Shown: positions 1 through 6,457 of the stretch, in pieces
How the letters are laid out: each line of letters starts with the position of its first letter
Numbering within the stretch: position 1 is the stretch's first letter
DNA from: Sedimenticola sp.
GTDB lineage: Bacteria; Pseudomonadota; Gammaproteobacteria; Chromatiales; Chromatiaceae
Reading direction: 5' to 3'
Assembly: GCA_030590525.1 (NCBI GenBank)
Contig: JAUUYI010000022.1
Coordinates: forward strand, 1-13,674
DNA: 13,674 nt
Program-made: the position numbers and the translations under genes
The notes under the pieces: model-generated
What the model was told of the DNA's origin: nothing
What the model saw: only the letters and a program-made list of their open reading frames with translations
The model's database searches: none

Positions 1-2
1 CC

Positions 3-806
3 CGGGATCCCGCTTTCATCGACGGGCTGTTGCGCAAACACGACCGGCTGGCCAAGCAGATCAAGCGGATGCTGGACCTGCTCAAACCCCAGAACTATGT
101 GCGGGTGCGTTACCAGGAGGAGGGGAGTGAGCTGGACCTGGATATCGCCATCCGCTCCCTGATCGACTTCAAGAGCGGCCACAATCCGGACCCGCGGATC
201 AATGTCAGCCACAAGCACGATGATCGCAACATCGCCGTCTCGCTGCTGCTGGATCTTTCGGAATCCCTCAACCAGACGGTGAATGGCAGCGGCCAGACGA
301 TCCTGGAGTTGAGCCAGGAGGCAGTCTCCCTGCTGGCCTGGGCCATCGAGCAACTGGGTGACAATTTCTCTATCAGCGGTTTCCACTCCAACACCCGGCA
401 CGAGGTGCGCTATTATCATATCAAGGGTTTCAGCGAGCGCTGGGATAAGGAAGTGAAGGGGCGCCTGGCGGCCATGGATGCCGGTTATTCGACCCGTATG
501 GGCGCAGCCATGCGCCATGCAGCCCACTATCTGGCGCACCAGAAGGCGGAGAAAAAGCTGCTGCTGATCCTTACCGACGGCGAACCGGCCGACATCGATG
601 TGAAGGACGGGCAGCATCTGATCGAAGATGCCCGCATGGCAGTCAGGGAACTGGACCAGCAGGGGATCTACAGCTATTGCATCAACCTCGATCCCCGGGC
701 GGACGAGTATGTGACCGATATTTTCGGCTCCCACTATTCGATCATCGACAACATCGAACGCCTGCCGGAGAAGCTGCCCAAACTGTTCATGGCACTGACC
801 AAATGA
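3..806 (+). CDS. cbbO: CbbO/NorD-family VWA domain protein, 3' part
   Basis: The reading frame is open from the first bases of the window, so the gene is cut by the left edge. About 267 C-terminal residues remain of a family usually several hundred residues longer. The visible part is a von Willebrand factor A domain. It has the MIDAS motif DLSES (window 261-275), a STRMGAA segment carrying the MIDAS threonine, and LTDGEPAD with the third metal-binding acidic residue. It ends in the family's typical ERLPEKLPKLF tail. In known systems CbbO pairs with the AAA+ ATPase CbbQ to reactivate inhibited RuBisCO, while the close relative NorD pairs with NorQ for nitric oxide reductase. The discriminating partner gene lies upstream, outside the window. 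I prefer CbbO because other genes here suggest a thiotrophic autotroph, but that is inference. The VWA family call is firm; the choice between CbbO and NorD is not. Confidence 0.75.
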   Translation, partial: RDPAFIDGLLRKHDRLAKQIKRMLDLLKPQNYVRVRYQEEGSELDLDIAIRSLIDFKSGHNPDPRINVSHKHDDRNIAVSLLLDLSESLNQTVNGSGQTILELSQEAVSLLAWAIEQLGDNFSISGFHSNTRHEVRYYHIKGFSERWDKEVKGRLAAMDAGYSTRMGAAMRHAAHYLAHQKAEKKLLLILTDGEPADIDVKDGQHLIEDARMAVRELDQQGIYSYCINLDPRADEYVTDIFGSHYSIIDNIERLPEKLPKLFMALTK

Positions 807-867
807 ACCGATAGTGATGGTGGAGCGGGGTGGGGTTATTTTCGCGCAAGGGTGAAAAGCAAAAGAC

Positions 868-1139
868 AAAAAACGTTCTCGCGCAAAGAACGCAAAGACG
901 CAAAGGAAAACAAAAACAACAAAACATACAAAAAAATGATTGCTGGTTGTTTCAATGTTTATGAAGGAGCACCGCGCCATCGAATGGCCAAGGAGTCGTA
1001 AACAGACCACGATTCCAGAATGCCGTGACAGGTACTCCGTGCCTTGTTCCTGAGCACTGACACCCGTCCAGGGTGCCCAACCAGCCAGCATTTTTTGTTT
1101 TTCTTTGCGTCTTTGCGTCTTTGCGCGAGAATGTTTTTA
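868..1139. repeat. MITE-like element bounded by ~50-bp inverted repeats
   Basis: The gap of 365 bases between the VWA gene and bioA is mostly this element. The left arm (about 868-917) and right arm (about 1091-1139) are reverse complements over nearly 50 bases, with one indel and a few mismatches. Each arm has a core ttctcgcgcaaag (876-888, and inverted at 1119-1131), iterated cgcaaaga units, and an A-rich tail that becomes T-rich on the right. The roughly 170-base interior has no convincing coding potential; a short frame on the minus strand crosses it but has no domain I recognise. The right arm ends about 33 bases before the bioA start, so the element may carry or disrupt bioA expression signals. 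Identification as a mobile, non-autonomous element is inference from its structure. Confidence 0.7.
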
Positions 1140-1171
1140 AAGTTTTTTCGATTTTGCATGATAGATGCTTA

Positions 1172-2464
1172 ATGAACAGTGACCAGTGGGATCAGGCCAT
1201 AGAGTGGGAGCGGGCCCATCTCTGGCACCCGTACTCCTCGATGATCGACCCTCAGCCAGCGCTACCGGTAGTGGCGGCTGAGGGAGTCAGACTGCGTCTG
1301 GCGGACGGGCGGGAACTGATCGACGGTATGGCCTCCTGGTGGTGCGCGATCCACGGTTACAATCACCCCCGGCTCAATCAGGCACTGCAGGGGCAGCTGG
1401 GGCGGATGGCCCATGTGATGTTCGGCGGCCTGACCCATGAGCCGGCGATCGAGCTGGCCCGGCGGCTGGTGGCCCTGACCCCGGAGCCTCTGGAGAAGGT
1501 CTTTTTCAGCGACTCCGGGTCGGTAGCGGTCGAGGTGGCCATCAAGATGGCTCTGCAGTACTGGCAGGCACGGGGAGAGAAGGGGAAGGCCCGGCTGCTG
1601 GCCCTCAGAGGGGGGTATCACGGTGACACCTTCGGTGCTATGTCGGTCTGCGATCCGGTCACCGGTATGCACCACCTGTTCGGAGAGGTGCTCCCGCAAC
1701 AGCTGTTTGCGGAAAGGCCCGCCTGTCGATTCGGGCAGACCTGGGACCCGACAGACATTCAACCCTTTGCGGTGCTGATGGAGCGCCACCACCAGGAACT
1801 CGCCGCGGTTATCCTCGAGCCCATCGTACAGGGGGCAGGGGGGATGTACTTTTACCATCCGGAGTACCTGCGCGAGGTACGTGCGCTCTGTGACCGTTTC
1901 GGGGTGCTGCTGATCATCGATGAGATCGCCACGGGGTTCGGTCGCAGTGGCCGGCTGTTTGCCTGCGAATATGCGGATGTAACTGCGGATATTCTCTGCC
2001 TGGGGAAGGCACTGACCGGCGGCTATCTGACCCTGGCCGCAACCCTCACCACCAGGCAAGTGGCAGAGACCATCTCCCGTGGCGGGGCCGGCTGCTTCAT
2101 GCACGGTCCCACCTTCATGGCCAACCCTCTGGCCTGCAGCGTGGCGCTGGCCAGCCTCGACCTGCTGCTGGAGGGGCAGTGGCAGGCGCGGGTGCTGCGG
2201 ATCGAACAGCAGTTGCGCCGGGAGCTGGCGCCGGCTGAGGCACTAGAATCAGTCGCGGAAATACGCGTGCTGGGGGCCATCGGTGTCATCGAAATGCGGC
2301 GGCCGGTGGATCTGCAGCAGATAACCCCGGCGCTGGTTGACGCCGGGGTGTGGCTGAGGCCGTTTGGTCGACTGGTCTACATGATGCCCCCTTATGTGAT
2401 AAGCGCAGCCGACCTCTCCTTTCTCTCGGCAGCGACCCTCAAAGTGATAACTACACTCCGGTAA
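1172..2464 (+). CDS. bioA: Adenosylmethionine-8-amino-7-oxononanoate aminotransferase (BioA)
   Basis: This PLP enzyme transfers the amino group of S-adenosylmethionine to KAPA to give 7,8-diaminopelargonate, the antepenultimate step of biotin synthesis in the cytosol. The 430-residue length is normal for the family. Visible signatures are LWHPYSSM near residue 17, the substrate-site [12 protein letters not shown] (55-66), the phosphate-binding SDSGSVAVE (113-121), GGYHGDT (147-153), the PLP-ring aspartate in [16 protein letters not shown] (Asp250), and the Schiff-base lysine in [11 protein letters not shown] (Lys279). I chose ATG at 1172 because it gives the family N-terminus; the frame stays open upstream into the repeat arm, but that extension looks non-native. 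No clear Shine-Dalgarno precedes it. No other bio genes are nearby, so bioA is isolated here. It converges with the sulfur-globule-like gene, whose stop is 24 bases away. Confidence 0.95.
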   Translation: MNSDQWDQAIEWERAHLWHPYSSMIDPQPALPVVAAEGVRLRLADGRELIDGMASWWCAIHGYNHPRLNQALQGQLGRMAHVMFGGLTHEPAIELARRLVALTPEPLEKVFFSDSGSVAVEVAIKMALQYWQARGEKGKARLLALRGGYHGDTFGAMSVCDPVTGMHHLFGEVLPQQLFAERPACRFGQTWDPTDIQPFAVLMERHHQELAAVILEPIVQGAGGMYFYHPEYLREVRALCDRFGVLLIIDEIATGFGRSGRLFACEYADVTADILCLGKALTGGYLTLAATLTTRQVAETISRGGAGCFMHGPTFMANPLACSVALASLDLLLEGQWQARVLRIEQQLRRELAPAEALESVAEIRVLGAIGVIEMRRPVDLQQITPALVDAGVWLRPFGRLVYMMPPYVISAADLSFLSAATLKVITTLR

Positions 2465-2488
2465 GCCTCAAAGGGCTGCCACCGTCCT

Positions 2489-2872
2489 TCACTTCTCAGC
2501 TACTACGGGCGCTGATACCACAGGCTGGGCAGCAACTACCGGGTAGCTATAGACGGGGTACGGGTTGTAAGCGTAGTGCGGATAACCGCCATAGCCCAGG
2601 TAGCCACGGTTGTATCTTGCATAATATGGGTAACCGCCATAACCCCCATACCCGCCATACCCGCCATACCCGCCATAACCCCCATAACCCCCATAACCCC
2701 CATAACCCGGGTAGTATCCGCCATAGTACGGGTACCCCCAGCCACCGCCACCAAAGCCGAAGCCAAACCCACCACCTCCAAACATTCCACAGAAGAATGC
2801 CTGTGATTGCACAGGGATTGCCAGCAGCAAAGCCCCAAGTACCGCGGAGATAAGAACTGTACGTTTTTTCAT
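2489..2872 (-). CDS. Secreted Gly/Tyr-rich protein, probable sulfur globule protein
   Basis: The 127-residue product begins with a clear Sec signal peptide (MKKRTVLISAVLGALLLAIP, predicted cleavage after SQA at residue 25). The mature part is almost entirely Gly, Tyr, Phe, Pro and Trp: GGGGFGFGFGGGGWG, then eight consecutive GGY triplets (residues 58-81), then a Tyr/Pro-rich section ending in a Val/Ala-rich tail (PVVAAQPVVSAPVVAEK). Phototrophic and chemotrophic sulfur bacteria coat periplasmic sulfur globules with small exported proteins of this composition (the SgpA/B/C group), and that is the best match I can recognise. The start at 2872 is preceded by aaggag at a good distance, better than a frame extension 12 codons upstream. 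It is transcribed toward bioA, with its own promoter at 2945-2972. Other Gly/Tyr-rich structural proteins cannot be excluded. Confidence 0.72.
   Translation of the reverse strand: MKKRTVLISAVLGALLLAIPVQSQAFFCGMFGGGGFGFGFGGGGWGYPYYGGYYPGYGGYGGYGGYGGYGGYGGYGGYGGYPYYARYNRGYLGYGGYPHYAYNPYPVYSYPVVAAQPVVSAPVVAEK
2630..2701 (-). repeat. Coding 9-bp minisatellite (eight GGY units)
   Basis: Eight tandem copies of a 9-base unit, each encoding Gly-Gly-Tyr, lie in frame within the sulfur-globule-like gene. On the plus strand they read as alternating cataaccc/ccgccatac variants. Units differ mainly at third codon positions. Copy-number change by slippage would add or remove whole triplets of residues without breaking the frame. 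Confidence 0.9.
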
Positions 2873-2944
2873 GACTGCTCTCCTTGTTCTGCTACAACTT
2901 ACTCCCATCCTCCCGATGGTTGGATTTCCTTATCCTTACTGTTA

Positions 2945-2972
2945 ATTATGGATTCCATTTCCCATTTTTCAA
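2945..2972 (-). promoter_or_regulatory. Sigma70-like promoter of the sulfur-globule-like gene
   Basis: On the minus strand a -35 TTGAAA (plus 2967-2972) and a -10 CATAAT (plus 2945-2950) are separated by 16 bases. Each hexamer matches the consensus at five of six positions. Transcription would begin near 2938, leaving a leader of about 65 bases. A small palindrome, ctgttgataacag (2980-2992), sits just upstream of the -35 and could be an operator, which is speculative. The hexamers are seen; their use is inferred. Confidence 0.6.
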
Positions 2973-3080
2973 ATAACATCTGTTGATAACAGCTATCGAA
3001 CAATTTTCTTGATCTCATTCTGCCTCCATCGCTCTACCAATGTAGAGCTGTCGGCAGGGGGCCGATGCCTGGCCGTAGAC

Positions 3081-3096
3081 GTCCCCGTCAGGGGAC
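3081..3096. other. Short GC hairpin
   Basis: A perfect 6-bp stem (gtcccc, loop gtca, ggggac) lies in the gap between the sulfur-globule-like gene and the OmpA-type lipoprotein gene. A very similar hairpin with a ccccc/ggggg stem and loop atca lies at 4195-4208 on the other side of the lipoprotein gene. There is no T-tract directly after it, so I do not call it a terminator. Confidence 0.4.
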
Positions 3097-3138
3097 ACCC
3101 GGCCCGCTTTTACCCCAAAACTAAGGGTAGTTTACCTC

Positions 3139-3352
3139 GGAGGCTGTCGGATTTGACCGATCGAAGCGAAAATCACGGGGAGCGAATCAAATCAGTTTAT
3201 CGAATGAGGCGAATAGGTCGCTCCCGGCATCCCTGCCTCCCGCGACACTCGTACATCCCTGTACATCGTGGACCTATTTAACGAATTCGATAAGCTGAGT
3301 TGATCGCTCTCCAGGGATTTGCAGCCGATTAGCGTTAAATCCGACAGCCTCC
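3139..3352. repeat. Long imperfect palindrome (~214 bp) downstream of the OmpA-type lipoprotein gene
   Basis: The outermost 16 bases, ggaggctgtcggattt (3139-3154), are perfectly repeated in inverted orientation at 3337-3352. Complementarity resumes inward: tcagtttatcgaat (3192-3205) pairs with 3285-3298 at 13 of 14 positions, and ataggtc (3213-3219) pairs with 3271-3277. The roughly 50-base centre holds a small gtac/gtac hairpin (3251-3264). The element accounts for most of the gene-free stretch 2873-3367; the rest of that stretch is the sulfur-globule promoter and the hairpin at 3081. It begins 15 bases past the lipoprotein stop codon, so it may also end or protect that transcript. Confidence 0.75.
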
Positions 3353-3367
3353 TGGTGCCTGCGATAG

Positions 3368-4093
3368 TCAGGTGATCGGCGTTAAGCGGATCTCCACACG
3401 GCGGTTCTGCGCTCTTCCCTCGGGGATATCGTTGCTGGCAATGGGTGAATCTTCACCCATACCCTGGATCTGGAGGCGCTGTTGCAGTACCTGTTGATTT
3501 TCCAGGTAGTGTTCCACGTTGGTGGCTCGTCTCACCGACAGCTGCTGGTTATAGTCATAGGCACCGGTACTGTCGGTATGCCCGATCACATCGACGTAGG
3601 TTTTTTCGAATTCGTTGATCACCAGTGCGACAGAGTTCAACACCGGGTAGAAGTCTGCCGAAATATTACTGGAATTGGTTGCAAACGTAATATTTCCTGG
3701 CATATTCAGAATAATGCTGTCGCCGGCCCGGGTAACGCTGACGCCGGTGCTCTCGAGCTGGGCGCGCAGTTTTGCCTCCTGCCGGTCCATGTAGTTCCCC
3801 ACCGCTCCCCCGGCCAATGCACCGATGCCCGCTCCGAGTAGCACGTTTTTACGTTTGCCGCTGAAGATGGCAGCAGCCAGCGCACCACCTACGGCACCGA
3901 TACCGGCACCAATGGCAGTATTGCTGGTCTTCTGCTCGCCAGTATAAGGGTCGGTGGTCTGGCAGCCGGTAACGGCCAATGTGGTGGCCATGGCAATGGC
4001 CAGGAAGAGTGGGTTTCGGCCTTTTACGGTGCTAGCCGAAAAGGGGTCCCTGGCAGAGTCTACTGCTGGCAGGGTGGGGGAGTTGATCGTCAT
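3368..4093 (-). CDS. Glycine-zipper/OmpA-domain outer membrane lipoprotein (YiaD-like)
   Basis: The 241-residue product has a hydrophobic export segment (about residues 28-43) ending in a lipobox, LAVTGC, with Cys44 as the probable lipidated residue. A glycine-zipper block follows (about 60-100), with repeated GAGIGA, GGALA and GGAVG motifs and the YMDRQ segment typical of this architecture. The C-terminal OmpA-like peptidoglycan-binding domain spans about 125-238, with GHTDSTG (171-177), LSVRRA (185-190) and NRRVEIRL (230-237). It should anchor the outer membrane to peptidoglycan, as YiaD-type proteins do. The ATG at 4093 has an aagga site nine bases upstream, but this leaves an unusually long 27-residue polar stretch before the hydrophobic core, and I see no better internal start. 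It is divergent from ubiT. Possible minus-strand promoter hexamers (TTGTAC at 4135-4140, TATTAT at 4114-4119, 15 apart) lie upstream. Confidence 0.85.
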   Translation of the reverse strand: MTINSPTLPAVDSARDPFSASTVKGRNPLFLAIAMATTLAVTGCQTTDPYTGEQKTSNTAIGAGIGAVGGALAAAIFSGKRKNVLLGAGIGALAGGAVGNYMDRQEAKLRAQLESTGVSVTRAGDSIILNMPGNITFATNSSNISADFYPVLNSVALVINEFEKTYVDVIGHTDSTGAYDYNQQLSVRRATNVEHYLENQQVLQQRLQIQGMGEDSPIASNDIPEGRAQNRRVEIRLTPIT

Positions 4094-4194
4094 AATACAG
4101 ATTCCTTGTTACCATAATAAATTCGTTGCTAAGGGTACAACGGGATAGCCTCATATGCGACTGCCAGGAACCTGCCTTTTCCAGCGCCAGGCGT

Positions 4195-4208
4195 CCCCCA
4201 TCAGGGGG
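4195..4208. other. Short GC hairpin in the lipoprotein/ubiT divergent region
   Basis: ccccc (4195-4199) and ggggg (4204-4208) flank the loop atca. Sequence and geometry resemble the hairpin at 3081-3096. It lies 125-138 bases before the ubiT start codon, in the intergenic region shared with the divergent lipoprotein gene. Its role is unknown. Confidence 0.35.
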
Positions 4209-4332
4209 CAGAGAGGGCCTCGCGATGGTCACTGTGAAACAGCGATTGCCCCGTCCATCTTCAGGCATTGACAAAATAGACCTGATCTATAAGGATACGG
4301 CTCAACAGGGCAATAACCGCGAGGATAGATTT

Positions 4333-4866
4333 ATGAGTAACACCAATGACCATCTTACGCGCTCCCCACTGTTGCCAAGACCATTTACCCTTCCCCTGGC
4401 ACTTATCCCCGGTGCGGCTCACAGTCAGGTACTGGCGCGGATCCTGAACCACATCTTCGCCCCCGAGCTCGAGGATGGTGAGCTGGACTTCCTCGAGCAG
4501 AAAGTGATGCGGATCGATGTGGTGGATGCCCGTATCAGCTACCGGCTGACGTTGCTGGATGGGAAACTCAGAGCGGCAGAGAGTAGTTTGCCGCACGCCC
4601 TCAGTATTGAGGGTTCGATTTACGATTTTCTTCTGCTTGCGACCCGGCGGGAGGATGCCGATACCCTGTTCTTCAATCGCAGGCTGCGTCTGGGTGGTGA
4701 TACCGAACTGGGCCTCTATGTGAAGAATTTTCTCGATGCCCTGGAAATGGAGGGTCGCCTTGGTCCTCTCCTCAAACTGCTCGACGGCATAACCTCCGTT
4801 GTCAGCCGGATTTCCGCGTTCGACCAGCCGGTTCAAAAACAGACCATGACGGGCCGTAGCCTCTGA
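4333..4866 (+). CDS. ubiT: UbiT, SCP2-domain factor for O2-independent ubiquinone synthesis
   Basis: The 177-residue product is a single SCP2 (sterol-carrier-like) lipid-binding domain with the strongly conserved UbiT block DADTLFFNRRLRLGGDTELG followed by LYVKNFLDALE (about residues 101-131), plus an upstream ELEDGELDFLEQKVMRI motif. UbiT is known to work with UbiU and UbiV when ubiquinone is made without oxygen, probably by binding the hydrophobic intermediates. I chose ATG 4333 because gagga (4321-4325) stands seven bases before it and the protein then matches the roughly 174-residue E. coli homologue; the frame stays open for 69 more codons upstream without family similarity. In E. coli ubiT is divergent from ubiUV, but here it converges with ubiV. 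I see no FNR-type TTGAT-N4-ATCAA box upstream, although anaerobic control would be expected. Confidence 0.93.
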   Translation: MSNTNDHLTRSPLLPRPFTLPLALIPGAAHSQVLARILNHIFAPELEDGELDFLEQKVMRIDVVDARISYRLTLLDGKLRAAESSLPHALSIEGSIYDFLLLATRREDADTLFFNRRLRLGGDTELGLYVKNFLDALEMEGRLGPLLKLLDGITSVVSRISAFDQPVQKQTMTGRSL

Positions 4867-4920
4867 TTCGAGAGGCCAGCTGAAGCTCCGATGGATGGTA
4901 TCGATTCAAGGTGCCTGAAC

Positions 4921-5090
4921 TCTAGCCCGCATTTCTCACCGGGGGGCGAGATGATCGCGTAGAGATTTGGATTCACAAGGAATTATCTGAAGGAGTGGAA
5001 TAACAGTGTGTATTTCCGACTGAAGAAAATTTCTTGTGGATTCAAAGATCAAGCGAGGGCTCGTCATTCTGGTGAGAAATGCGGGCTAGA
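4921..5090. repeat. 170-bp palindromic MITE-like element overlapping the ubiV 3' end
   Basis: A 20-base terminal sequence, tctagcccgcatttctcacc (4921-4940), is repeated perfectly in inverted orientation at 5071-5090. Complementarity continues inward: ttggattcacaaggaatt (4967-4984) pairs with 5028-5045 at 15 of 18 positions, with weaker pairing toward a centre near 5005. The element fills most of the ubiT-ubiV gap. Its right arm lies inside ubiV, where it encodes the last codons. With no room for a transposase it looks like a non-autonomous element; the transposase family is unknown to me. Confidence 0.8.
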
Positions 5091-5975
5091 CGCCATACCC
5101 GCTTCACCATGCCAGTAGCCGTTGCAGTAGTCGGCTGGTCTCATTCGTTCCAGTAACGCTTGCCCCTCTGCCGGCGCCAGCTCCCCGTTCAGGCATTTAT
5201 GGAAGGTCTCGATCACCCGCTCTGTATGGTGTGACTGTGGGCTGATGCGTACCACGTCCACCTCAAGATCGCGTATACGTTCCAGATCACCCAGCAGGTT
5301 ACAGATCTGCGCGGACTGGGTCTGGATGCCATTGAGTGCCAGAAACCGGGTGTCGTCCTGGGTAGAGAGCGTAAGACCATCAGGATAGTCGATACAACGG
5401 TATTGGCAGTCATCCTTCGGCAGGTTGTGGGCTCGCGCCGTGAAACAGCGTGCGGAATAGGCCAGGGGTAGACGACCATAGGCGAACAGCTCGGTCTCCA
5501 CGCCCTGTGGGCGTGTTGCCTGTATGTCTGCCAGCGTTTCGTGGGAGAGTTCCAGCGGGAAGACCCAGCGTTTCAGCCCCTGCCGGGCAAGCAGTGCCAG
5601 GGTGCGGTCATTGTAGATATTGACGCTGTGGCCCGTGACGAAGGCTCTGCCCCGCATCAGCTGCACTGCCCCCATGTCGTTGGCCTCGACCAGATACTCC
5701 TCATTGGCACAGATGCGCTTGAGTCGTTTCATCTCGGATTCAGCCTCGAGCAGGGCCAGGGTGGAGATGACCACCTCCTTGCCTGCAGCCTGGAGGCGGG
5801 CGGCGAGATCGAACCAGTCGTCGGTGCGCATCAGGGTGCGCTTGGAGCAGATTGTCTCACCGATGTAGACGATGTCCACCGCTGACGCGGCCACCTGTTC
5901 GTAGAACGCGAGCAACTGTTCTCTGGGCCAATAGTAGAGAACCGGCCCGAGGGAAATTCTGGGTTGTTTTGTCAT
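5064..5975 (-). CDS. ubiV: UbiV, U32-family [4Fe-4S] protein of O2-independent ubiquinone hydroxylation
   Basis: UbiV is a U32 peptidase-like protein that, as a heterodimer with UbiU, supports oxygen-independent hydroxylation of the ubiquinone ring using a [4Fe-4S] cluster. The 303-residue product shows the family start LGPVLYYWPRE, IVYIGETICSKR, a FAYGRLPLAYSARCFTAR segment and DDCQYRCIDYPDG. Its Cys43, Cys177, Cys190 and Cys194 correspond in spacing to the four cluster ligands described for E. coli UbiV. An agagg site precedes the ATG at 5975 by about ten bases. The C-terminal tail SSPHFSPE (residues 296-303) is encoded by the right arm of the palindromic element at 4921-5090, so the native end was probably altered by insertion. 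The cysteines are intact, so activity is plausible. No ubiU gene is adjacent: about 600 gene-free bases lie upstream. Confidence 0.93.
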   Translation of the reverse strand: MTKQPRISLGPVLYYWPREQLLAFYEQVAASAVDIVYIGETICSKRTLMRTDDWFDLAARLQAAGKEVVISTLALLEAESEMKRLKRICANEEYLVEANDMGAVQLMRGRAFVTGHSVNIYNDRTLALLARQGLKRWVFPLELSHETLADIQATRPQGVETELFAYGRLPLAYSARCFTARAHNLPKDDCQYRCIDYPDGLTLSTQDDTRFLALNGIQTQSAQICNLLGDLERIRDLEVDVVRISPQSHHTERVIETFHKCLNGELAPAEGQALLERMRPADYCNGYWHGEAGMASSPHFSPE

Positions 5976-6007
5976 ATATTACGGGCCTCTCTCACCATTG
6001 ATATACC

Positions 6008-6222
6008 TGATTACCTACGTGTCTAAGCTATGCTCCAAGGCAAGGGGCAGCCTGGACGCCGTAGGGGGGATAAGCGTAGCGCATCCACCCTTCTGGGCGT
6101 TGCGGCATGTGGTCAGGCCATTGGTGGATGCGCTACGCTTATCCCCCTACGAAATTGCCCCGAAATATTGAGAATTTACGGCGAAAATGGCTTGAAAACC
6201 AGCTTAGACATGTAGGTGATCA
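6008..6222. repeat. Nested inverted repeats (outer 22-bp arms, inner ~29-bp REP-like hairpin)
   Basis: The outer arms tgattacctacgtgtctaag (from 6008) and 6201-6222 are reverse complements at 20 of 22 positions. Inside, the segment 6060-6089 (core gataagcgtagcgcatccac) is repeated inverted at 6123-6151 with a single base indel, giving a hairpin of about 29 bp with a 33-base loop. The inner hairpin is related to the element at 12774-12836. The nested layout suggests one element inserted in another, or a composite. This is the first part of the gene-free stretch 5976-6585; the only open frame here is short and follows the repeat. Confidence 0.75.
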
Positions 6223-6306
6223 GGTTGAGGTATGGGTTTGACCGGGTACTTCACGGTAAATCAATATTTTTGACAAAACGCATTCCAACTGTCAGCAGAA
6301 ATGTAG

Positions 6307-6350
6307 GGTCGAATTTATTCGACCATCGAATCGGCCGAATGAATTCGGCC
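6307..6350. repeat. Double-hairpin REP-like element
   Basis: Two adjacent perfect hairpins, each with a 7-bp stem and 4-base loop, are separated by eight bases: ggtcgaatttattcgacc (6307-6324) and ggccgaatgaattcggcc (6333-6350). The second is nearly the reverse complement of the first, so the pair can also fold as one larger palindrome. The sequence resembles widespread intergenic gaattcattcg-type repeats, a recollection rather than a search result. Confidence 0.7.
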
Positions 6351-6438
6351 CTGAAACGTAATCTACCCACTTGATCAGGGGTAGAGCCAGTCTCTTATCC
6401 CCCATATATCCCCCGTTTCAGGTGTGGTTCCGACCTGC

Positions 6439-6457
6439 ATTGTAACGCTATTGTAAC
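6439..6457 (+). promoter_or_regulatory. 11-bp-spaced direct repeats upstream of gadB
   Basis: The octamer attgtaac occurs at 6439-6446 and again at 6450-6457, exactly one helical turn apart. That is the geometry of direct-repeat sites bound by OmpR/PhoB-family response regulators. It lies about 130 bases before the gadB start. A TATAAA (6537-6542) between it and gadB could be a -10 without a good -35, which would fit an activated promoter. A small attcag/ctgaat inverted repeat (6542-6562) lies in the leader. The repeats are seen; regulation is inferred. Confidence 0.35.

Noticed and set aside
959..1159. 66-codon minus-strand frame in the bioA upstream element
   Set aside because: It starts inside the repeat arm and crosses the core; such frames come with the repeat and have no domain.
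1262..2104. 280-codon minus-strand frame
   Set aside because: Antisense shadow of bioA; Pro/Gln/His-rich translation without motifs.
2630..2701. Possible CRISPR-like array
   Set aside because: The units are 9-bp contiguous repeats without spacers and are in frame in a secreted protein.
2350..2853. Plus-strand frame rich in His, Asn, Thr
   Set aside because: It reads the GGY tract and bioA end in another frame; the minus-strand product has a signal peptide, ribosome site and promoter.
3009..3281. 90-codon plus-strand frame
   Set aside because: It runs through the long palindrome and has no protein-like features; treated as non-coding.
4265..4300. Possible FNR box or sigma70 promoter for ubiT
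   Set aside because: TTGACA (4268-4273) has no convincing -10 at the right distance and no TTGAT-N4-ATCAA palindrome; too weak to annotate.
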